From NCBI GenBank assembly GCA_039934475.1, contig JBDTMC010000219.1, forward strand, positions 1-12,400: 12,400 nt of DNA. The letters run 5' to 3'. Shown here piece after piece: positions 6,695 to 12,400 of the stretch. The position numbers and the translations under genes were made by a program. Under the pieces are notes generated by a model, which worked only from the letters and a program-made list of their open reading frames with translations, had not been told where the DNA came from and made no database searches. Each line of letters opens with the position of its first letter. The first letter of the stretch is position 1. This DNA comes from JBDTMC01 sp039934475 (GTDB lineage: Bacteria; Acidobacteriota; Terriglobia; Bryobacterales; Bryobacteraceae).

Positions 6695-7701
6695 CCGGAC
6701 GGGAACGAATTCTGGCTATGACCGCGGGCGGCAAGACCGATCATCTGGCCCTCATGCCTATTACGATGATGTTCGCGGTGCGCCATTCAGGCGTCTTGTA
6801 TGGGCAGTATGCGCGCGATTATCGAGTGCTGGTGGAATGCCAGCTTCGCGTGGCTGAGACCTTCGGATTCGATTATGTCTCCGCGATTTCGGACCCGGCG
6901 CGTGAGGCAAGCGACTTGGGCGCCGGCATTGAATGGTTTGAAGACCAGCCTCCGGCGATTCGCGAATCGGAAGCGTTGTTAGGCGACAAATCCGCGCTGG
7001 CGCGCCTGTCGCAGCCCGATCCGCTGGCGGGTCCCCGTATGTCTGACCGCGTGGCGGCAGTGCGGGCGCTGCGCGAGGGCGCGGGGCGGGATCACGTTGT
7101 CGAGGGATGGGTGGAAGGGCCGTGCGCGATGGCGGCCGACCTCCGCGGCATGAACACACTGATGCTGGATTTCAACGACGATCCGGCGTTTGTGCGCGAC
7201 CTGTTCGAGTTCACTGTGGAGATGGAACTGCGCTTCGCGCGGGCGCAAGTGGAGGCCGGCGCAGACCTGATTGGTGTGGGCGACGCAGCCGCTTCGCTGG
7301 TGGGACCGCGCCTCTATCGGGAGTTCGTCTTTCCCTATGAATGCCGGCTTATCACCGGGTTGCGTGAAATGGGCGCGCTGGTACGGCTGCACATCTGTGG
7401 CAACACGCGCCGCATCCTCGCCGACATGGGACGAACTGGGTCTCACATTGTGGATCTTGACTATCCGTCTCCGCTGGCGGAAGCGCGCGCCGCGATGGGA
7501 CCGTCGCAAGTTTTGCTCGGCAACATCGACCCGGTGCGGGCTCTCCGCAACGTGACGCCGGAAGCGGTAGAAGCGTCACTGGAGAGCTGCTACGCCGATG
7601 CCGGGCCGAATTGGATTGTCGGCGCGGGCTGTGAGATCCCGGTGGGCACCCCCGATGAGAACGTCCACCTGATGGGACGCTTCGCGCGGAGTCACGGCTG
7701 A
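6691..7701 (+). CDS. UroD/MtaA-family methyltransferase (paralog 2, intact zinc motif)
   Basis: 336 residues. The ATG at 6691 is chosen over an in-frame upstream ATG at 6589, because it has AGGAG at 6678-6682 with an 8-base spacer, begins MTGRERIL like other family members, and forms an ATGA overlap with the DUF1638 stop. The product is a TIM-barrel protein of MtaA/MtbA size. It carries the full H-x-C...C zinc motif of thiol methyltransferases: LHICGN (His234, Cys236) and VGAGCEIPVGTP (Cys314), plus GDAAASLVGPRLYREFVFPY typical of the family. In methanogens such enzymes move the methyl group from corrinoid protein to coenzyme M. Coenzyme M is not expected in an acidobacterium, so another thiol, or a donor-side role, must be considered. 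It is clearly divergent from paralog 1 (about 90 residues shorter, different zinc site), not a recent duplicate. It is directly followed by the activator gene. Confidence 0.87.
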   Translation: MTGRERILAMTAGGKTDHLALMPITMMFAVRHSGVLYGQYARDYRVLVECQLRVAETFGFDYVSAISDPAREASDLGAGIEWFEDQPPAIRESEALLGDKSALARLSQPDPLAGPRMSDRVAAVRALREGAGRDHVVEGWVEGPCAMAADLRGMNTLMLDFNDDPAFVRDLFEFTVEMELRFARAQVEAGADLIGVGDAAASLVGPRLYREFVFPYECRLITGLREMGALVRLHICGNTRRILADMGRTGSHIVDLDYPSPLAEARAAMGPSQVLLGNIDPVRALRNVTPEAVEASLESCYADAGPNWIVGAGCEIPVGTPDENVHLMGRFARSHG

Positions 7702-9134
7702 TGCGTGTGGTCCGCCTGGCGCCGCCTTCGCTGACGCCCCTTTCCCAACTCTTGACACCATACGGCGTGGAGTTTCCCTGCGGCGGCGCCGGTGTGTGCC
7801 GCGGGTGCCGGGTGCGGGTGGTAGAGGGCATGTTGGCGGTGACGCCGCAAATGGAACAATGCCTGACGCGGGAGGAACTGGCGGAGGGCTGGAGGCTGGC
7901 CTGTTGCGCGGAAACTGCGGAGCCGGTGGTGCTGGAAGTGGCACAGTGGGAAGCGTCGATTCTGGCCGACGAGACACCATTCCCGTTCACGCCGCGCGAG
8001 GGCCGCGGGATCGCCGTTGACATCGGTACGACTACCCTGGCGGCGCAACTTGTGGATTTATCTACGGGCGAGGTGCTTGGAGTAGAGACGGCTTTAAATC
8101 CGCAAGCGCTCCACGGATCCGATCTCATGAGCCGGGTAGAGTTCGCGATGGGCGATGGACGGCTGACCCGCATGATCCGCGAAGCGGTGGGCGGTATGGT
8201 GAATAACCTTGGCGGCGCCGATGTGGTGACGCTGGTGGGCAACAGCGTAATGCAGCATCTGTTCTGCGGCCGCGACGTGACGCCGTTCGCCAGCGCACCC
8301 TTCGAAGCTCCGGACCTGGGCGAGGCAGTGTTTCAGCCGAACGAATTAGGATGGAGCGGCGAGACACGCTTTTTGGAAAGCATCGGCGGTTTCGTGGGCA
8401 GCGATATCCTCGCCGGGATTCACGCCTGCGGGATGCCTTTGCACCGGGAATTGACGGCGCTCATTGACCTCGGGACTAACGGCGAGATCGTGGTCGGCAA
8501 TAAGGATCGGATGTTGTGCGCGTCAACGGCGGCTGGCCCGGCGTTTGAGGCGGGACGCATTCGCATGGGAATGCGGGCCACGGCCGGAGCCATCGCGCAT
8601 GTCCACACCCGTGATGGACGCCTGCAATGCAGTGTAATCGGCGACGAAGAGCCGCACGGTGTTTGCGGAAGTGGTTTGATTGAGAGCGTCGCGGCGGCCC
8701 TGGATTTGGGATTGATGCAGCCAAGTGGGCGGCTGGCCGGTGGCGCGAAGACGCTGCCTTTGATGGGCGACGTCGCCCTTTCTCAAAGTGACATCCGGGA
8801 ACTGCAACTGGCGAAGGCGGCGATCGCGGCGGGCCTGAGAATCCTGCTCCATCAGCTTGGCGCCGAGTTCGAGGACGTCACCCGGTTATATCTGGCCGGC
8901 GCGTTCGGAAACTATGTGGACATCGGGGCGGCGCGCCGGATTGGCCTCATCGAAGTGGACCCAGCCCGTGTGCAGGCGTCCGGGAACACAGCACTCCGGG
9001 GAGCAAAGATGTCGCTGTTTGAGAGGCTGCCCCCGATTGCCATTACTCACGTGCCGCTAGCCTCCGATCCGCGATTCGAAGACCTGTTTATGGATTGCTT
9101 GGCGTTCCCCGAATCTCCACTTCTTGCCCACTGA
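7701..9134 (+). CDS. Reductive activator of corrinoid proteins (RACE; RACo-like 2Fe-2S / ASKHA ATPase)
   Basis: 477 residues. It uses ATP to drive electron transfer that re-reduces accidentally oxidised Co(II) on corrinoid carriers to active Co(I). Residues about 1-95 are a plant-type ferredoxin domain with C27-x5-C33-x2-C36 and Cys68 (LACC) as 2Fe-2S ligands. From residue about 104 comes the ASKHA/DUF4445 domain: GIAVDIGTTTLAAQLVDL (nucleotide-binding loop), GNSVMQHLF, GGFVGSDILAGI, IDLGTNGEIVV, ASTAAGPAFEA, GVCGSGLIE and LYLAGAFGNYVDI. It is shorter than RACo of Carboxydothermus (a little over 600 residues), apparently because the linker and middle domain between the iron-sulfur and ATPase domains are missing. 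The ATG overlaps the previous stop by one base (TGATG), and GGAG at 7688-7691 is the likely ribosome-binding site. Its presence marks the operon as working at low-potential Co(I). The 3' end overlaps the convergent minus-strand gene by 47 bases. Confidence 0.93.
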   Translation: MRVVRLAPPSLTPLSQLLTPYGVEFPCGGAGVCRGCRVRVVEGMLAVTPQMEQCLTREELAEGWRLACCAETAEPVVLEVAQWEASILADETPFPFTPREGRGIAVDIGTTTLAAQLVDLSTGEVLGVETALNPQALHGSDLMSRVEFAMGDGRLTRMIREAVGGMVNNLGGADVVTLVGNSVMQHLFCGRDVTPFASAPFEAPDLGEAVFQPNELGWSGETRFLESIGGFVGSDILAGIHACGMPLHRELTALIDLGTNGEIVVGNKDRMLCASTAAGPAFEAGRIRMGMRATAGAIAHVHTRDGRLQCSVIGDEEPHGVCGSGLIESVAAALDLGLMQPSGRLAGGAKTLPLMGDVALSQSDIRELQLAKAAIAAGLRILLHQLGAEFEDVTRLYLAGAFGNYVDIGAARRIGLIEVDPARVQASGNTALRGAKMSLFERLPPIAITHVPLASDPRFEDLFMDCLAFPESPLLAH

Positions 9135-10746
9135 CATGGTGCAGGCGCAGTACACAATCGCCGCCTTCCAACTGTTGAACGGTGTAGGTCTCCGCCGGCG
9201 CGAGTAGGCTGCCGCCGGCGATGACTTGCACAGGCTTCCACGCCAGCCGGATCACTTCAGTCGAGTCCGCATCAAACGTTCGATAGCGCAGAGACTTGTC
9301 ACCGTACTCGACCCGTTGGATGACTGAAGACGAACGGAGGATGTGGCTCTGTCCGCGAGGCGCGAATTCGGGTAACGATCCCATCGCCCACTGGAAATGC
9401 CGCAGGTAGTCGGCATAGCCGTCGCTAAACCAGAACTGCCCGCCGAAACCTTCGCCGCAACAGGAGACGCGTCCATCGGAGAGCGCAAAATAGGTGGCAT
9501 AGTTTAGCGAGCGAATGGCGTCCTCACGCGCTTGATAGTCGCCGGTCTTTTCGTAGTACAGCGCATTGACGGCGGCCCAACGCGACGTGTGGCTGCCGAC
9601 ACCGGCGCGCGAGCAACAACCTTGGCCATCGGGTGTCCCCTGTTCGTCGATGCCCCAGGCGCCGAAATACGGACCGCGGCCAAACCGCGTGCGAACCCAG
9701 TCCAGCAGACGGCCGGTCATCATAGTCCAGCGCGTCCACTTCGGTGTCAGCGATTCGGGTTGAGCGCTGCTCAACACGTACCACGCCAACATCGTGGGCA
9801 ACATCTGATTCACGTTTTCGGTATCGCGGGAAACGTCCTCGAAGTAACCGGTCCACTTGTTCCACGCCGGACTTTCGCGATTCAGTGGATGATCCATCAG
9901 CCACTTCACCGCAGTCTGGCGCGCTTTCTGAAAGGCTTCGGTGTTCCCCTGCTTCAGGCGAATCATCTCGTCAAACAGCCGCAGCGGACCGACGATATTG
10001 CCGCCTAACTCCTCACGGGCCAAAGTGACACCAGTACGCGCATCGACGCGAAAGGGCCAGGGCGAGTGCGTGGCGTCACCCGCACGCACATGCTTTGCGA
10101 GGGCGTTCGCGCAACGCTCGGCGGCTTCGAGGTACTTCTTCTCGCCAGTGAGTTTGTAGAAGAGCGCATAGCCCGTCCCCAGCTCACCCACTTTGTCGGT
10201 CTCGAGGCCGCCGTAGAATTCCTGCGGCATGTCCTGGATACACGTGCCGTAGTCAGCCGTCTTGCCGCAGCTTGTAGCAAAGGGAACACCGCCCCAACTC
10301 CAATCGGCCGGCGTTGTCCCATGCGAGAGCTGGTGATCGAGCATCTCACGGACAACCCGTATGGCTTCGCGATCGCCGCTGTAGGGATACCAACCAACCA
10401 ACCCATCGACCAATCCCGCATACACCATCGCCGGATTGTGCTGCCAGTATGTACCTTGCAGTGTATCCCCGTCGAAAACGGAGTTAATCAGGTAAACCTT
10501 CAGGCCCGTGTTGTAGCGGGTATCAACCGGGGCTTTGTGCTCCAGAAAGTCCCAGCCCAGGTGTAGAACCTTGTCCCAGCCCAGGTTCTGTTCCGGCTGA
10601 TACCAAGCCAGCAACTTCCCTTGCGCATCCAGCTTAGGGGGGTGCCAGGGCAGTTGGGCATTCACCGACGGGTCTGCGGCGATGCCCTGTGTCCAGGCAA
10701 CCCCCAACAGCCAGAAGAGTTGGATGGCGCCTTTGCAATCGATCAT
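9088..10746 (-). CDS. Secreted protein of unknown function, probably an (alpha/alpha)-barrel carbohydrate-active protein
   Basis: 552 residues from the ATG at 10746. The frame is open further upstream to 10935, but that part would overlap the receptor gene in another frame and is not protein-like. The start at 10746 puts a signal peptide first (MIDCKGAIQLFWLLGVAW..., likely cleavage after GIAA), so the product is exported. I do not recognise a named family. Repeated helix pairs with Trp- and Gly-rich turns (TYWQHNPAMVYAGLVDGL, GELGTGYALFYKLTGEKKYL, SRWAAVNALYYEKTGDYQAR) resemble (alpha/alpha)6/7 barrels of glycosidases and polysaccharide lyases. A short beta domain probably closes the C-terminus. 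Cysteines are notable: ATSCGKTADYGTC, GQGCCSR and VSCCGEG. A 14-base direct repeat near the 5' end encodes LGWD twice. It follows the TonB receptor gene by 11 bases with no strong ribosome-binding site, so the two are probably co-transcribed and may share a glycan substrate. Enzymatic activity is inference. Confidence 0.7.
   Translation of the reverse strand: MIDCKGAIQLFWLLGVAWTQGIAADPSVNAQLPWHPPKLDAQGKLLAWYQPEQNLGWDKVLHLGWDFLEHKAPVDTRYNTGLKVYLINSVFDGDTLQGTYWQHNPAMVYAGLVDGLVGWYPYSGDREAIRVVREMLDHQLSHGTTPADWSWGGVPFATSCGKTADYGTCIQDMPQEFYGGLETDKVGELGTGYALFYKLTGEKKYLEAAERCANALAKHVRAGDATHSPWPFRVDARTGVTLAREELGGNIVGPLRLFDEMIRLKQGNTEAFQKARQTAVKWLMDHPLNRESPAWNKWTGYFEDVSRDTENVNQMLPTMLAWYVLSSAQPESLTPKWTRWTMMTGRLLDWVRTRFGRGPYFGAWGIDEQGTPDGQGCCSRAGVGSHTSRWAAVNALYYEKTGDYQAREDAIRSLNYATYFALSDGRVSCCGEGFGGQFWFSDGYADYLRHFQWAMGSLPEFAPRGQSHILRSSSVIQRVEYGDKSLRYRTFDADSTEVIRLAWKPVQVIAGGSLLAPAETYTVQQLEGGDCVLRLHHVSGQEVEIRGTPSNP
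10549..10586. repeat. 14-base direct repeat, 24-base period
   Basis: GTCCCAGCCCAGGT occurs at 10549-10562 and again at 10573-10586. The period is eight codons in the minus-strand secreted-protein gene, giving NLGWDKVL followed by HLGWD. It looks like a small local duplication or convergent coding of a short protein repeat, without an obvious regulatory role. Confidence 0.6.
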
Positions 10747-10757
10747 GCGCCCGGGTC

Positions 10758-12400
10758 TTAGAAGTCCAGGCGCATTCCCAATTGCACGGTGCGCGGACCG
10801 ACATTGTAGGTGCCGGTCACCTTGCCAAAACTCCCGTTCCCAACCGTGGTGTTCGCCCGGCCGTACTGCGGGGTGTTGGTGAAGTTGATGGCCTCCGTGC
10901 GGAACTGCAGCCGGTAGCGCTCCATGAATCGCCATTCCTTGCTCACCAGGAAGTCGGTGTTGTCCAAAGCACCTGTCCTGATATTGCCGGGATAACGCGG
11001 CGAGGAGCCGATGGTGTAGGCTGCGGGTTTAGTAGCCGCCGCGGTGTTGAACCACTGGTCGATAGAAGTTCCTCCGGAGACCGTGCCGAGATCGTTCAAC
11101 GAAGTTATAGTCGGGCGCTGAACCACAAACCCGTAGACGCCGTTGCTGTTCGGCGCGGTGAACTGGAGCGGCAGACCGTCGGCCAGGCGCACCACCGAAC
11201 TGAGACGCCAACCACCCACCACCGCATCCACGGCCTTGCTCATCGTGGCGCCGAACTTCTTACCGCGGCCCACCGGGAGTTCCCATAGAATGGCGGCGCG
11301 GAAGTCTTGCGGCACGTCGTGACCGCTGATGGATCGCTCCGCGGCGAGGTTATTGATATCGCGGGTGTAGTTCTTGATTTCCCAAACCTGGGTTTCTGAA
11401 ACGTTATCGATCGCCTTCGACCATTGGTAGGTCAGGAGGACATTCAGTCCCGCTTTGAAACGTTGATCGTATTTCAGGGTCAGGGCGTTGAAGCTGGAAC
11501 TGGACCCCGGGGTGTCCGGAGACAGCAGAACGTTTGTGTACTGCGGATAGGGAAGCAGCAGTCTCCACTGGGGAACCTTGGCCCCTGAGAGGACGCTGTT
11601 CGGATCCGTGATCACCCCGTAAAACGGATTCGTCACCTGAGCGTTCAGCGCGGAACCCATGGAGAGGTACTTCGCATCCAGCTGGTTGATGTTCATGTTG
11701 GCGGCTCCCAGCAGCAGCTTGCGGCCCTGCACACCGGTATAGCCGACTTCAACCACAGCGTTCGGCTTGATCTGGTACTGGAAATCCGCGCTGTAGGTCT
11801 GCACGTAGCCGGTGGGGTGAAGCAGAGAAGCAGCGTTCACCGATTGTCCAACTTCCGTGAGCAGTCCGGCTGACCCGCCAGCGGGCTGGTTCAGACCGTT
11901 CGGGAAAGGGTTCGCCAGCAGATTGGCCGGCACCAGGCCATTGCCGCCCTGCGTGGATATCCAATTCGTATTCGTGGAGAACCCATCGGTGTTGCCGTTG
12001 GCCACCGCCACTGTCGGCTGAAAGAAGATTCCGTATCCGGCGCGGAACACCAGCTTCTCCGTGACGCGGTAGGCAAGGCTTAACCGCGGTGCGAAGTTCT
12101 TGTGGTCGGGATTCCACATCTGGTTGTTGTTGTAGACAAGCCCACCCTTCAAGGGAAGGCCGGTTGCCTGAGCCAGCGGGTTGGCAGTATTGAAATCGAA
12201 GTACGTCAGCCGGTTATAGCGCTCCGTACGGGGCGCCTGATACTCGTAGCGCAATCCGTAGGTGAGGGTTAGCTTGCGGGTGGCGCGCCAGCTATCGTTG
12301 ACGTAGAAAGCCCAGGAACGCTGGCTGAGGGCCAACTGCGCGTTGTAGGGCGAAGAGCCGCCGGAGCCCGTGCCCAGGAGCAGCGAGGCGATGTCGTTGC
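10758..12400 (-). CDS. Oar-like TonB-dependent receptor, C-terminal part (5' truncated by window edge)
   Basis: The frame is open on the minus strand from the window edge (first full codon at 12398) to TAA 10760-10758, giving 546 residues. The codon at 12335 is TTG and is internal, not a start, since the same protein reads on upstream (NDIASLLLGTGSGG). WAFYVNDSWRATRKLTLTYGLRYEY and PRLSLAYRVTEKLVFRAGYGIFF are typical beta-barrel strands of the acidobacterial and myxobacterial Oar family, whose missing N-terminus normally carries a signal peptide, a carboxypeptidase-regulatory-like domain and a plug. The C-terminus (TVQLGMRLDF) ends in Phe, the usual outer-membrane assembly signal. Such receptors import large substrates, often glycans, using TonB energy. 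It precedes the secreted-protein gene by 11 bases, a SusC-like receptor plus exported partner arrangement. The substrate is unknown. Confidence 0.92.
   Translation of the reverse strand, partial: NDIASLLLGTGSGGSSPYNAQLALSQRSWAFYVNDSWRATRKLTLTYGLRYEYQAPRTERYNRLTYFDFNTANPLAQATGLPLKGGLVYNNNQMWNPDHKNFAPRLSLAYRVTEKLVFRAGYGIFFQPTVAVANGNTDGFSTNTNWISTQGGNGLVPANLLANPFPNGLNQPAGGSAGLLTEVGQSVNAASLLHPTGYVQTYSADFQYQIKPNAVVEVGYTGVQGRKLLLGAANMNINQLDAKYLSMGSALNAQVTNPFYGVITDPNSVLSGAKVPQWRLLLPYPQYTNVLLSPDTPGSSSSFNALTLKYDQRFKAGLNVLLTYQWSKAIDNVSETQVWEIKNYTRDINNLAAERSISGHDVPQDFRAAILWELPVGRGKKFGATMSKAVDAVVGGWRLSSVVRLADGLPLQFTAPNSNGVYGFVVQRPTITSLNDLGTVSGGTSIDQWFNTAAATKPAAYTIGSSPRYPGNIRTGALDNTDFLVSKEWRFMERYRLQFRTEAINFTNTPQYGRANTTVGNGSFGKVTGTYNVGPRTVQLGMRLDF

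Noticed and set aside
7352..8242. Minus-strand ORF (296 codons) opposite the second methyltransferase and the activator
   Set aside because: Ser/Arg/Pro-rich shadow spanning two well-supported plus-strand genes.
10747..10935. N-terminal extension of the secreted-protein gene
   Set aside because: Reads antisense-like sequence in another frame of the TonB receptor gene and would bury the signal peptide that starts at 10746.
1..12400. CRISPR array, insertion sequence, tRNA, rRNA or integration site
   Set aside because: No regularly spaced repeats, transposase or recombinase motifs, terminal inverted repeats or tRNA-like cloverleaf were seen by reading.

Overview
The window looks like a chromosomal segment of a GC-rich (by eye about 60%) acidobacterium, probably of the Solibacter/Bryobacter type. 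The case rests on an Oar-like TonB-dependent receptor with a preserved 'GNDIASLLLGTGSGG'-style stretch, a large secreted (alpha/alpha)-barrel-like partner protein, and a TATAAT/TAGAAT promoter style. This placement is inference; no 16S or other marker gene is present.

Layout. Bases 1-570 are the 3' end of a TolC-type outer-membrane efflux gene. A 389-base gap (571-959) holds a strong factor-independent terminator (773-803), an 8+8 bp palindrome (845-866), a perfect TATAAT box (917-922) and a small 5'-leader hairpin (931-943). Seven tightly packed plus-strand genes follow (960-9134): a UroD/MtaA-family methyltransferase, a corrinoid (B12-binding) protein, a signal-peptide-bearing GH36 alpha-galactosidase, a homocysteine S-methyltransferase-family protein, a DUF1638 protein, a second UroD/MtaA-family methyltransferase, and a 2Fe-2S/ASKHA reductive activator of corrinoid proteins (RACE, RACo-like). 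Junctions are 11, 22 and 0 bases, then overlaps of 4, 4 and 1 bases. On the minus strand, an Oar-like TonB-dependent receptor (running off the right edge) is followed by a secreted protein of unknown function. That protein's 3' end overlaps the activator gene by 47 bases.

How it fits together. Six of the seven plus-strand genes form a recognisable corrinoid methyl-transfer module: a donor-side methyltransferase moves a methyl group to Co(I) on the corrinoid protein, an acceptor-side methyltransferase takes it off, and the RACE protein re-reduces inactive Co(II). No pterin-binding (MeTr/MetH pterin-domain) methyltransferase is encoded here, so transfer to tetrahydrofolate is not obvious. The homocysteine S-methyltransferase-fold protein, and a second UroD-family protein with an intact H-x-C...C zinc motif, suggest instead that the acceptor is a thiol, possibly homocysteine giving methionine. 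The periplasmic alpha-galactosidase in the middle hints that the donor may come from, or be released with, a galactoside. Donor and acceptor cannot be read from the sequence. This operon is the most interesting object in the window.
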